Below, one piece after another: positions 20,608 to 29,740 of a stretch of 64,000 nt of DNA. Under the pieces are notes generated by a model. It did no database searches, was not told the origin of the DNA, and saw only the letters and a program-made list of their open reading frames with translations. The stretch's first letter is position 1; every line of letters starts with the position of its first letter. A program made the position numbers and the translations under genes. Origin of the DNA: Desulfovibrionales bacterium (GTDB lineage: Bacteria; Desulfobacterota; Desulfovibrionia; Desulfovibrionales; Desulfomicrobiaceae); NCBI GenBank assembly GCA_012729655.1, contig JAAYCS010000036.1, positions 1 to 64,000 of the forward strand. Direction: 5' to 3'.

Positions 20608-21447
20608 ATGAGAACGATCCAAGCCACACAGATCATCGATGCCGTGGCCAACCTGTGCATCGACTCCAACCGCTACCTGCCCAGGGACGTGCGGGAGCGC
20701 TTCACTCAGTGCGCAGCCACCGAGGAATCCCCGGCGGCCAGGGAGGTCTTCCGCCAGTTGACGGAGAACTACATGCTGGCCGAAGAGACAGGACTGCCCC
20801 TGTGCCAGGATACGGGTCTGGCCATCTTCTTCGTGGACGTGGGCGAGGACCTGCGTGTCGAGGGCATGAACATCCGCGAGGCCATCAACAAAGGTGTGCG
20901 CAAGGGCTACGCCGAGGGCTTCCTGCGCAAGTCCGCCTGCGACCCCTTCACCCGCGCCAACACGGGGGACAACACCCCGGCCATCATCCACTTTGACATT
21001 GTACCCGGCGACAAGCTGAAAATAGCCTTCATGGCCAAGGGGGGAGGCAGCGAGAACATGTCCCGCGTGACCATGCTCTCTCCGGCTCAGGGCTGGGCCG
21101 GCATCAGGAAATTTGTCATCGAACGCGTGGCCGAGGCCGGCCCCAACCCCTGCCCGCCCACCGTGGTGGGTATCGGCGTGGGTGGCACCTTCGACTTCGC
21201 CCCCATCCTGGCCAAGAAGGCCCTGCTACGTAAACTCGACGATGTGAACCCCGATCCCAAGCTCGCGGCCATGGAGGACGAACTCCTGGAGGCCCTGAAC
21301 CGGCTTGGCATCGGACCCATGGGCCTGGGCGGCAAGACCACGTGCCTGGGCGTCAAGATCGCCGTGAGCCCCTGTCACATCGCGAGCCTCCCCCTGGCCG
21401 TGAATATCCAGTGTCATTCCTCCAGGCATCAGGAGGTGGAGATCTGA
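20608..21447 (+). CDS. Class I fumarate hydratase, alpha subunit
   Basis: The iron-sulfur half (279 residues) of an oxygen-sensitive two-subunit fumarase that hydrates fumarate to malate. The three cluster cysteines are visible in LPLCQDTG, GPNPCPPTVVGIGVGGT and GGKTTCLG. The family also includes the tartrate dehydratase alpha chain, but position directly after frdB makes fumarase far more likely. The ATG at 20608 follows the frdB stop by 2 bases. Its stop TGA overlaps the beta-subunit ATG (TGATG). Confidence 0.94.
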   Translation: MRTIQATQIIDAVANLCIDSNRYLPRDVRERFTQCAATEESPAAREVFRQLTENYMLAEETGLPLCQDTGLAIFFVDVGEDLRVEGMNIREAINKGVRKGYAEGFLRKSACDPFTRANTGDNTPAIIHFDIVPGDKLKIAFMAKGGGSENMSRVTMLSPAQGWAGIRKFVIERVAEAGPNPCPPTVVGIGVGGTFDFAPILAKKALLRKLDDVNPDPKLAAMEDELLEALNRLGIGPMGLGGKTTCLGVKIAVSPCHIASLPLAVNIQCHSSRHQEVEI

Positions 21448-22004
21448 TGGCCGAATACAATCTGCAAACTCCCCTGACGGACGAGGACATCTACCAGCTC
21501 AGAGCCGGTGACGTGGTCAGGCTGACGGGCACCATCTACACGGCCCGCGACGCGGCCCACAAGCGGCTCATCGACCTGCTGGACAAATCAGAGCCGCTGC
21601 CCTTCGAACTGAAAGGCTCTGTCATCTACTACGTAGGCCCCAGCCCCGCGCCTCCCGGCCGCCCCATCGGCGCGGCCGGCCCGACCACCAGCTACCGCAT
21701 GGACACCTACGCCCCGCGCCTGCACTCCCTGGGCTGCAAGGCCTCGGTGGGCAAGGGCAAAAGAAATGATGCCGTCAAGCAGGCATTGAAGGACCACAAG
21801 GCCGTCTACTTCGGCGCAACGGGCGGGGCCGGAGCCCTCCTGTCCAAATGCATCAGCTCCGCAAGGGTCATTGCCTTCGACGAACTGGGGCCCGAGGCCA
21901 TCCGCGAGCTGACCGTGGTTGACTTTCCGCTGCTGGTCATCAACGACTGCCACGGCGGCGAACTGTACGTGCAGCCGGACCGGAAGGCGGCCGGGCTGGA
22001 ATAG
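21447..22004 (+). CDS. Class I fumarate hydratase, beta subunit
   Basis: The 185-residue swivel-domain half of the two-subunit class I fumarase. It has the typical LRAGDVVRLTGTIYTARDAAHKR start, the YYVGPSPAPPG loop and GPTTSYRMD, which bind substrate in the family. An AGGAGGTGGAGATCTG ribosome site lies within the end of the alpha gene. It is translationally coupled to alpha through TGATG. The two subunits together equal one chain of the fused E. coli FumA. Confidence 0.94.
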   Translation: MAEYNLQTPLTDEDIYQLRAGDVVRLTGTIYTARDAAHKRLIDLLDKSEPLPFELKGSVIYYVGPSPAPPGRPIGAAGPTTSYRMDTYAPRLHSLGCKASVGKGKRNDAVKQALKDHKAVYFGATGGAGALLSKCISSARVIAFDELGPEAIRELTVVDFPLLVINDCHGGELYVQPDRKAAGLE

Positions 22005-22316
22005 GAGGATGAGAGATGCGGGACGGCCCCCCGCACCCCGCAATGGGCTCAGCCCCTTGCCCCGGTTAGGGGAAAGGAAAGCGAAAGCATAGATCCCCGC
22101 CTACTGAAGGGCACATGCGCAGGGATGACATCGAGGAAGAACAACGGCTTTTGTGGCCCTCTGATCGTCCGAACGTCAGAACATTTACCCTCGCGCCCTG
22201 CTACCTTGTCCTTCCCGCGCACATGTGCCCTTCAGTAGGCGGGCTTGTGCCCGAAAGGGTGAATCCATCTTCTTCTTGGCAAATAACCCGCCGCAAAAGC
22301 GGTATTGGAGGACAAC
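22005..22316. other. Intergenic region between fumarase and malic enzyme
   Basis: There is no gene here. Just after the fumarase stop a GC-rich hairpin can form from TGCGGG (22017-22022) and CCCGCA (22037-22042), without a T-tract. The main feature is the long inverted repeat at 22096-22243. A GGAGG ribosome site for malic enzyme lies at the right end. Whether malic enzyme has its own promoter or is read from frd cannot be told. Confidence 0.7.
22096..22243. repeat. Long inverted repeat, 22-bp perfect arms
   Basis: The arm CCCGCCTACTGAAGGGCACATG (22096-22117, described here by its ends CCCGCC and CACATG) is repeated exactly in inverse orientation at 22222-22243. The pairing continues inward through GCGC and GGGA/TCCC with small bulges, to about 29 bp. 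The 104-base interior has no coding frame of note. It could be a transcribed structured element, a processing or attenuation site between fumarase and malic enzyme, or a small non-autonomous repeat. No target-site duplication is evident. Confidence 0.8.
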
Positions 22317-23639
22317 ATGGCTCTTTTCACACCCCAGGAAGCCCTGGATTATCATTCCGAAGTCCGTCCCGGCAAAATCGAGGTCGTGCCGGTCAAACCC
22401 TATGCCACCCAGAAGCACCTGACCATGGCCTACAGCCCGGGCGTGGCCGAGTCCTGCCTGGCCATCGCCAAGGACCCGGACCTGACTTACAAATACACGG
22501 GTCGGGGCAATCTCGTGGCCGTGGTCTCCAACGGCACGGCTGTCCTGGGCCTGGGCAACATCGGTGCTTATGCCGGAAAGCCCGTCATGGAAGGCAAAGG
22601 ATTCCTTTTCAAAATCTTTGCCGACATCGACGTCTACGACATCAACCTGGACGTGACCGACCCGGACAAGCTCTGCGAGATCGTCAAGGCCCTGGAGCCG
22701 ACCTTCGGCGGCATCAATCTCGAAGACATCAAAGCGCCAGAATGCTTCTACATTGAGGACAAGCTCAAAAAAGAGATGAACATTCCGGTCTTTCATGACG
22801 ACCAGCACGGCACGGCCATCATCTCCGCCGCCGGCCTGCTCAACGCCCTGGAGATCACCGGCAAGAAAATCGAGGACCTGCGCATGGTCGTGTCCGGCGC
22901 CGGCTCCGCCGCCATCTCCTGCACTCGCCTCTATGTGGCCCTGGGCATGCGATCCGAAAACATCGCCATGTTTGACTCCCGCGGCCACCTGCACCTGGGC
23001 CGCACGGACCTGAACGACCAGAAGCGCGAGTTCGCCACCCAAAAAGCCTTCGGCTCCCTGGCCGAAGCCATGGTCGAAGCCGACGTCTTCCTGGGTCTGT
23101 CCAAGGGTGGCGTGGTCAACCAGGACATGGTCAAAGGAATGGCCAAGGACCCCATCATCTTTGCCTGTGCCAACCCCGTGCCGGAAATCTCCTACACCGA
23201 CGCCAAGGAAGCCCGTCCCGATGCCATCATGGCCACGGGCCGCTCAGACTTCCCCAACCAGATCAACAACGTCCTGGGCTTCCCCTTCATCTTCCGCGGC
23301 GCCCTCGACGTCATGGCCACGAACATCAACGAGGAGATGAAGATGGCAGCCGCCCGGGCCCTGGCCGACCTGGCCAAGCAGCCTGTGCCGGAATACGTCC
23401 TGCAGGCCTACGACGTGGAGAAGCTGGAATTCGGCATCGACTATATCATCCCCACGCCGGTGGACCTGCGCCTCTTCGAATTCGAGTCCGCCGCCGTGGC
23501 CCAGGCCGCCATGGACACGGGCGTGGCCAAGAAGCCCATCGCCGACATGGACGCCTACCGCGCGTCCTTGCGCGAAAGGATCAAAAAGTCCCGTCAGCGC
23601 CTGGATGCCTTTGTACAGTCCTACCCCCAGATTTTCTAA
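22317..23639 (+). CDS. Malic enzyme (malate dehydrogenase, oxaloacetate-decarboxylating)
   Basis: A 440-residue short-type malic enzyme that oxidatively decarboxylates malate to pyruvate (or the reverse) and links the frd-fum genes upstream to pyruvate metabolism. Seen are [12 protein letters not shown] with the catalytic Tyr, the [17 protein letters not shown] lysine region, the metal-binding [11 protein letters not shown], the NAD(P)-binding [12 protein letters not shown] and the CANPVPE block. The ATG at 22317 has TTGGAGGACAAC just upstream; the ATG at 22305 would lie in front of this site and is rejected. Cofactor preference is not assigned. It ends before a strong hairpin. Confidence 0.94.
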   Translation: MALFTPQEALDYHSEVRPGKIEVVPVKPYATQKHLTMAYSPGVAESCLAIAKDPDLTYKYTGRGNLVAVVSNGTAVLGLGNIGAYAGKPVMEGKGFLFKIFADIDVYDINLDVTDPDKLCEIVKALEPTFGGINLEDIKAPECFYIEDKLKKEMNIPVFHDDQHGTAIISAAGLLNALEITGKKIEDLRMVVSGAGSAAISCTRLYVALGMRSENIAMFDSRGHLHLGRTDLNDQKREFATQKAFGSLAEAMVEADVFLGLSKGGVVNQDMVKGMAKDPIIFACANPVPEISYTDAKEARPDAIMATGRSDFPNQINNVLGFPFIFRGALDVMATNINEEMKMAAARALADLAKQPVPEYVLQAYDVEKLEFGIDYIIPTPVDLRLFEFESAAVAQAAMDTGVAKKPIADMDAYRASLRERIKKSRQRLDAFVQSYPQIF

Positions 23640-23654
23640 ACTGTGACAGACAAA

Positions 23655-23696
23655 GCCACATCGCCCTTTCAGCACAGGCTGAAAGGGCGATGTGGC
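23655..23696. terminator. Bidirectional hairpin terminator
   Basis: Perfect 19-bp arms (GCCACATCGCCCTTTCAGC and its complement) are separated by the loop ACAG, between the convergent ends of malic enzyme (23639) and the M16 protease (23739). There is no long T-tract, but the stem is very stable. Confidence 0.8.
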
Positions 23697-23738
23697 TGAA
23701 CCTTCTCGCGGCCGACGGATAATCATGCGCTTCCCGGT

Positions 23739-26579
23739 CTACAACCCCCGGTACCTCTGCTCCCCCATCAACCGGTGGAATGCATCCGAACCCGGGGTCT
23801 GCACGGCTCCCGACTTTTTCGCCCAACCAAAACTCGCAAAACGCGTGCCCTGAACCTGAACGCGGACCCGCGTCCCCCCGGGACCGGCAACCAGTGTCTC
23901 ATACCTACGCACCACCTCGGCAAGGCTGGCCTTTTCCACGGCCTGAACGAGCCTGTTCCTCCCATCGAATGCGGCGTTACCCAGGCGCAGATCTGTTTCC
24001 AGCCAACCGAACTCCTCGTCCAGCGTGTCTGGGGTCTTTTGCAGGGAGGCCAGAACCCCTTGGCGCACTCCCTCGAATTCCTGGGGAGTGATCTCGCGCA
24101 TCTGGGTAAGGGCTCGGAAATAAAAAGAATCAAAGCGGTCGGCCAGGCCCGCCGTGCCCTGTACGGGGCTCTGCACCCCAAAGCCTATTCCCGCGCAATG
24201 CGCGAACATGACCGGAAGCGTGGTGGCCACGTACCCCAGTTGTTCCACTGTACGCAACTGACTGTAGAAACGGATCGAAAGAAGCCCTTCCAGAAGCAGC
24301 ACATGGGCCTTGGACCGTGGGCCGGGCTCGGGGTCGAGAAAGAGTTCGACCAGAGCGCTGTCCTCCAGCACGCTGTCCTTTTGGTAATCCGCGACCACCC
24401 CAGGCCTGGGCAAAATGCGCCGTGCAATGGGCTGTTGACCCGCCTCGGGACCGACATAGGGTCTGACCGACAACGCCATGGCCAGCATGTCGTTGGGCGC
24501 AACATTGCCAAACCCGAACATGGTCACGCGCAGATCCCGGCGCATGGCGTGCAGATACTGCCGAAATCCTTCCATTGTCGCGTGACGCGTGGTCTCTCCC
24601 ACGGCCTCATCGTCCCAGGACGGGACAGTGACCAGGGTCTGTATGACACTCATGGCTTGTCCGAAGACGCCTTGTTTTTTTTTGTTGGCCAGGGCCCGCA
24701 ACTGCTCGGCTTTGGCCTGTTCGAAATCGAGATGGGAGACAGGCTGGTCCAGAAGTGACAAGACCCGGGGCAATAGATCAGCCTGGTGCTGGCTGAACCC
24801 GTCGATGCGGATGACCAGGCCCTCATCCCCTGAGACGGACAGGTCGAGCCCGGCCTCCTGTGCCTGATAGCGCAGGCCTGCCTGCTTCTGATCCCAGAGT
24901 TCGAGCAACACCCCCTGCATGGCTTTCTGCTCCAGGGTGGAGGCAATGTTTGCGGATTGCAGCCGGGTCATGAGAATGGCTCTGGGCTCCCGGCGCAGTT
25001 CAGACTGCGCGTGCCAGACTGCCAGGCCCCGCTCGTCTGCGACCTTTCGTGGGAGACCCTGCCCGCCAACGGTCACCAGGGAGAAATCGTCAGGAACGAA
25101 CGGGTTGAGGTCCGGCAGGGCCAGTTCCATGCCCCTCCCCAGCTCGACCCAGCGGGCCTTGTCAGCCTCGGTGATGGGCCGCACACTGAAGGGTGTCTGG
25201 TAGAAAAAGGACTCTTTGTCCGCGGGCTGGTCCGGACCCACATGGAAGATTCGGGCATTGGCCGGGGTCAGTTCGGCCAGGAGAGCGGAGACGGCCTCGC
25301 GGTCAAAGGAGTCCAGGCGGTAGTCGGCGTAATGCACGTCCTCGACCGGGTAGAGCAGCATCTGCCCGGCGGCCCGGGACACGAAGTCGAACCCGCTGTC
25401 CAGGGGGGAGAAGCGGAATTCCATGGCCAGCATGTCCTTGAGCTGCTCGAAATACTCCTGCCCGACGCCTTTCGTCCGCAACAGATCGAGATAGGCGAAG
25501 ACCGCGGCCGTGACCTCGTCCCGATGCCGGTCGCCCTCCTCCGTCAACTGCAGGAAGAGGGACAGGGTCACCCCGTTGCGCAGGCTCGAGGTGTCGCCGC
25601 CAGCAGACAGTCCCAGCACCCAGCCCCTGCCGCGCAGGGTCTCGACCAGGGAATGCCCGGTCTCCGTGCCGAGCACTGCGGCCACGACCTGCATCGGCTT
25701 GGTGGCCGGGTCGTCGAACCGCTTGGGAAGAACGAACTCCATGGTCATGCTGCGGGTCTCACGCACCGGGCGTACGCCGAAAATCAGCCCCCGCTCACCG
25801 TCCGTGACCGGCGGGACCACTGGCCCGCGGACCTGTGACCCCCGGTCGGGGATGACGGACAGCTCGGTCCGGGCCAGGCGTTCCAACTCGTCCAGGCCCT
25901 GGGGTCCGTAGAGCACCCCCCTCATCAGGTTGGCCGAGTACCAGGCCTGGTGGAAGCGGACCAGTTCGTCGTGCAGGGGGCTGCCCGGTTTGTCCGACAG
26001 GGTCTCCAAGTTGCCGCCCGTGAAGCGCGAGGCCGGGTGGGCCGGGTTGAGGGTCGAGAGGGTCAGCATGGCCAGCCGGCGTCCGTCACTGTGCTTTTTG
26101 GACTCCATCTCGGCGTTGACAGCATTGCGCTCCTTCTCGGCATAGACCGGATCCAGGAGGGGCCGGGCCAGGGTATCGGCCATACGCCGTAGGGCCTCAG
26201 CAAAAGCCGGCGGGTCGACCTCCATCATGTACGTGGTGGACGTGTAACCCGTGGCCGCGTTGGTCTGTCCGCCGTTGGCGGTGATGAATGACTGGTACTC
26301 CTCAGGGCCGGGGTAGGACTCGGAGCCCAGGAAGAGCATGTGCTCCAGATAATGGGCCAGGCCCGGCTGGGAGTCGGGGTCGTCGATGCTGCCCACTGGC
26401 AGGGCCAGGGCCGCCGCGGCCTTGGAGGCGCGCTCGTCGTGCACCAGCAGGACTGTAAGCCCCGTGTCCAGGGTCAGGGTCCGGTAGGCGCGGTAATCCG
26501 TGTCGGAGACGCGGACCTGCGCGGCCAGGGCCTGGGTGGCGACAAAGAGGAAAAAAAGGAAGAAGCGCAATATGGGCAT
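23739..26579 (-). CDS. Secreted M16 (pitrilysin/insulinase-like) metalloprotease
   Basis: A 946-residue periplasmic peptidase with a signal peptide (MPILRFFLFFLFVATQALA). The inverted zinc motif is in LAHYLEHMLFLGS (HxxEH, residues 76-80), with the third ligand Glu further on in ERNAVNAEMESKKHSD. Four M16 domains are implied by the length, as in E. coli protease III (PtrA), which degrades peptides in the periplasm. The ATG at 26579 has GAGGAG upstream; the longer frame to 26804 is rejected because the signal peptide begins here. Patatin gene upstream, 22 bases away. Confidence 0.92.
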   Translation of the reverse strand: MPILRFFLFFLFVATQALAAQVRVSDTDYRAYRTLTLDTGLTVLLVHDERASKAAAALALPVGSIDDPDSQPGLAHYLEHMLFLGSESYPGPEEYQSFITANGGQTNAATGYTSTTYMMEVDPPAFAEALRRMADTLARPLLDPVYAEKERNAVNAEMESKKHSDGRRLAMLTLSTLNPAHPASRFTGGNLETLSDKPGSPLHDELVRFHQAWYSANLMRGVLYGPQGLDELERLARTELSVIPDRGSQVRGPVVPPVTDGERGLIFGVRPVRETRSMTMEFVLPKRFDDPATKPMQVVAAVLGTETGHSLVETLRGRGWVLGLSAGGDTSSLRNGVTLSLFLQLTEEGDRHRDEVTAAVFAYLDLLRTKGVGQEYFEQLKDMLAMEFRFSPLDSGFDFVSRAAGQMLLYPVEDVHYADYRLDSFDREAVSALLAELTPANARIFHVGPDQPADKESFFYQTPFSVRPITEADKARWVELGRGMELALPDLNPFVPDDFSLVTVGGQGLPRKVADERGLAVWHAQSELRREPRAILMTRLQSANIASTLEQKAMQGVLLELWDQKQAGLRYQAQEAGLDLSVSGDEGLVIRIDGFSQHQADLLPRVLSLLDQPVSHLDFEQAKAEQLRALANKKKQGVFGQAMSVIQTLVTVPSWDDEAVGETTRHATMEGFRQYLHAMRRDLRVTMFGFGNVAPNDMLAMALSVRPYVGPEAGQQPIARRILPRPGVVADYQKDSVLEDSALVELFLDPEPGPRSKAHVLLLEGLLSIRFYSQLRTVEQLGYVATTLPVMFAHCAGIGFGVQSPVQGTAGLADRFDSFYFRALTQMREITPQEFEGVRQGVLASLQKTPDTLDEEFGWLETDLRLGNAAFDGRNRLVQAVEKASLAEVVRRYETLVAGPGGTRVRVQVQGTRFASFGWAKKSGAVQTPGSDAFHRLMGEQRYRGL

Positions 26580-26601
26580 AAGTGCTCCTCGGGATGGCGG
26601 T

Positions 26602-27540
26602 TTAGGCAAATTCAGATTCGGGTCTGTGATGCCCCAGAACGTGTTCGATCTCGGGCAGCATGCGCTGCACGCATCTGCGCCCCTCCTCGATGGCCTCGCC
26701 GGCCCGGAAGAACTCCAGCAGGCCGATATGCGAAAGTTTGGGCGAAAGCAGAATATCCGGGGGATCGCCGGCCAGGCGGCTGCGTGTGATGCGCTCCTGG
26801 GCAATGTTCACGGACCCGGCGATGGCGTCGAAGAGACCGGGCGGCTCGTCTTCCTCGGCGTCGAAGGAAAAGAGCGACCCAGCGTACTCCCGGACCAGGT
26901 TCGAGAAGGCCTCGGTCACCCCGTTCTTTTTTTCGCCCTGCTTCTCGATCTTGACGAAATGCTTGCCCACGATGTCCCCGTTCAGGTTCACGGCGATGAC
27001 CACGTCGGCCCCCAGGGCCCGGCAGACCGTGACCGGCACGGGATTGACCAGGCCGCCGTCAACCAGCCAGCGCTTTTCGTGCCGGATGGCCGGAAAGAGG
27101 CCAGGCAGGGAGATGGACGCCCAGACGGCCTCCTGCATGGGTCCTCTGGTGAACCAGACCTCGCGGCCCGACTCCAGGTCCGTGGCCACCGCCCCGAACT
27201 GCCTAGTGAAATCCTCGATCCGGGCCTCCTCGGGGACGACGTGCTCATGCAGGAACCTGCGCAGCCGCGCGGTGTTGACGAAGCCCGAAAAAGAGGTGTT
27301 GATCTCGAAAAAGCTCGCGGTCTCGAGCCGGGTCAGGGAACGGATCCAGCCCTCCAGGCGGTCCAGGTTGCCCGCCACGTGGGCGGCCGCGACCATGGCG
27401 CCGATGGAGGTGCCGCAGACGATGGCGGGCTCGATGCCCCGCTCGGCCAGGGCCCTGATGACCCCGATGTGCGCCCAGCCTCTGGAGGAACCACTGCCCA
27501 GGGCCAGACCGATCTTCAAATGCGAATCGATTGGGTTCAT
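26602..27540 (-). CDS. Patatin-like phospholipase, RssA-type
   Basis: A 312-residue cytosolic serine hydrolase. The oxyanion loop (GSGSSRGWAHIGVI), the nucleophile elbow GTSIG and the aspartate of the catalytic dyad (LVDGGLVNPVP, DGG) are all present. RssA/NTE-like patatins deacylate phospholipids; the substrate here is unknown. The start ATG 27540 has GAGGTGAG upstream. It precedes the M16 protease on the same strand and is divergent from the uracil-DNA glycosylase gene. Confidence 0.9.
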   Translation of the reverse strand: MNPIDSHLKIGLALGSGSSRGWAHIGVIRALAERGIEPAIVCGTSIGAMVAAAHVAGNLDRLEGWIRSLTRLETASFFEINTSFSGFVNTARLRRFLHEHVVPEEARIEDFTRQFGAVATDLESGREVWFTRGPMQEAVWASISLPGLFPAIRHEKRWLVDGGLVNPVPVTVCRALGADVVIAVNLNGDIVGKHFVKIEKQGEKKNGVTEAFSNLVREYAGSLFSFDAEEDEPPGLFDAIAGSVNIAQERITRSRLAGDPPDILLSPKLSHIGLLEFFRAGEAIEEGRRCVQRMLPEIEHVLGHHRPESEFA

Positions 27541-27658
27541 CCGCTCACCTCATGAAATTGCGCAGAAAATCCAGACACTGGGAGTAAGCCCGCGACGCGC
27601 GCCGTCAAGCCCCGCCCGAACCCTTGCGCCAAGTCCGGCCAGCGTGTAGCGCGTGCCC

Positions 27659-28330
27659 ATGCGCACCTTCCTGAGACTCCTCGACAACGCCCCGGCCGGG
27701 GCCGTCTTCAACCCCTGGCGCCACCGCGACCCCCTGCACGACGCCGGGCCGGACGGGCCGGCCATCCGGCGGGATCAGCTCCGGGCCTATCTCGGCGAAC
27801 GCCAAAAAGCCACCCTCATTCTCCTGGCCGAGGCCCTGGGCTACCAGGGCGGCCACTTCTCGGGCATCGCCATGACCTCCGAGCGTCTGCTGCTGGGCCA
27901 CCTGCGCCACAAAGGTCTGGGGCCGGAGATGGTCTTCGCGGACACGCCGCGGCGCACCAGCCGCGAGGACGTCCGCCCGGACGGCTTCACCGAGCCAACG
28001 GCCACCATCGTCTGGGGCGCCATGCACGAACTGGGCATCGACCCGCGCAGCGTCATCCTGTGGAACGCCTTCCCCTGGCACCCCTACAAGCCGAACAAGG
28101 GGCTTCTGAGCAACCGCACGCCATCGGAAGACGAGGTCCTGCTGGGCAGGCCCGCGCTCCTGGCCCTGAAATCCCTTTTCCCGCAGGCCGAAGTCCTGGC
28201 CGTGGGGCAGAAATCGGCGGCACTGCTGGCGGCCATGGGCATCGCCGCCCCGGCCCTGCGGCACCCGGCCAACGGCGGGGCTGGTCAGTTCCGCTCACAA
28301 CTGAAAAAAATCCTGTCACACAGCATCTAA
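27659..28330 (+). CDS. Uracil-DNA glycosylase family protein
   Basis: 223 residues with the UDG-superfamily pattern: a water-activating/loop segment SVILWNAFPWHPY (motif 1 equivalent) and the C-terminal HPANGG (motif 3, in which His contacts the substrate). Between them lie the PEMVFADTPRRTSRED block and GQKSAALL. Such enzymes remove uracil from DNA in base-excision repair, though this branch may have other substrates. The start is ATG 27659 or GTG 27653; neither has a clear ribosome site. Confidence 0.75.
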   Translation: MRTFLRLLDNAPAGAVFNPWRHRDPLHDAGPDGPAIRRDQLRAYLGERQKATLILLAEALGYQGGHFSGIAMTSERLLLGHLRHKGLGPEMVFADTPRRTSREDVRPDGFTEPTATIVWGAMHELGIDPRSVILWNAFPWHPYKPNKGLLSNRTPSEDEVLLGRPALLALKSLFPQAEVLAVGQKSAALLAAMGIAAPALRHPANGGAGQFRSQLKKILSHSI

Positions 28331-28337
28331 AACTGCG

Positions 28338-28365
28338 TTGACACTCCTGACAACGGGGTTAATTT
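28338..28365 (+). promoter_or_regulatory. Sigma70-like promoter of the nitroreductase gene
   Basis: TTGACA (28338-28343), a 16-base spacer and TAATTT (28360-28365), about 50 bases before the nitroreductase start. The consensus -35 and the AT-rich surroundings in a GC-rich genome support the call. Confidence 0.55.
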
Positions 28366-28413
28366 TTTAGATTGTATCAACATACACCGCACCCTTACCC
28401 CCTTGGAGGTTTC

Positions 28414-29010
28414 ATGAAGTACATATCCCCATATGCTCCTGATTTCAGTAAACGCGACCCCCTGGCCGGCGTGGCCGACGAATTCCCGAGCCGCTGGTCC
28501 CCGCGCTCCTTCGTCAAGACCCCCATTCCGGCCGAGGACCTGGCCATCATCTTTGACGCGGCCCGCTGGGCCCCCTCGGCCTACAACGAGCAGCCCTGGC
28601 GCATCCTGACCTCCACCCCCGAGACCTTCGAGACCTTCCTGGGGCTTCTGGTCGACGCCAACCAGAAATGGGCCGTGAACGCCTCCCTCATCGGCTTCAT
28701 GGTCGCCAAACGGAACTTCGCCCACAACGGCAAGCCCAACCCCACGGCCGTGTACGACTGCGGCTCGGCCTGGATGTCCCTGACCCTGCAGGCCCGCAAG
28801 CTCGGCCTCTACACCCACGGCATGTCGGGCATCAGAAAGGAGGCCATCTACGACGCTTTCGGCATCGACCGGGAAGAATTCGAGGTCGTGGCCGGTTTCA
28901 CCATCGGCATCCTGGACGCGACGGAAAACCTGGACAAACCCTATATCGATTGGGAAAGCCCCTCCCCGCGCAAGACCCTGGCCGAAGTCTGGAAACAGGG
29001 CGCCTGGTGA
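28414..29010 (+). CDS. Nitroreductase-family FMN oxidoreductase
   Basis: A 198-residue flavoprotein of the nitroreductase fold. FMN-binding features are SRWSPRSF (Arg-Ser-Arg-like phosphate loop), FDAARWAPSAYNEQPWR and, near the C-terminus, the GFTIG segment. These enzymes reduce nitro compounds, quinones or enones with NAD(P)H; the physiological substrate cannot be assigned. The ATG at 28414 has TTGGAGG upstream, so the ATG at 28372 is rejected. It has its own promoter and terminator and is thus monocistronic. Confidence 0.88.
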   Translation: MKYISPYAPDFSKRDPLAGVADEFPSRWSPRSFVKTPIPAEDLAIIFDAARWAPSAYNEQPWRILTSTPETFETFLGLLVDANQKWAVNASLIGFMVAKRNFAHNGKPNPTAVYDCGSAWMSLTLQARKLGLYTHGMSGIRKEAIYDAFGIDREEFEVVAGFTIGILDATENLDKPYIDWESPSPRKTLAEVWKQGAW

Positions 29011-29017
29011 AAACGAA

Positions 29018-29050
29018 GGGCCGCGCTCCCGAAGATGCGCGGCCCTTTTT
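29018..29050 (+). terminator. Intrinsic terminator of the nitroreductase gene
   Basis: GGGCCGCGC and GCGCGGCCC form a perfect 9-bp stem with a 10-base loop, followed by TTTTT. It can also act on the converging ABC cassette that ends at 29069. Confidence 0.9.
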
Positions 29051-29068
29051 GCTCGTCGGTACGAAAAC

Positions 29069-29734
<666 letters not shown>

Positions 29735-29740
29735 GGTTCC

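Noticed and set aside
22096-22243. Insertion sequence or CRISPR unit
   Set aside because: No transposase, no target duplication and only two inverted arms rather than regular direct repeats.
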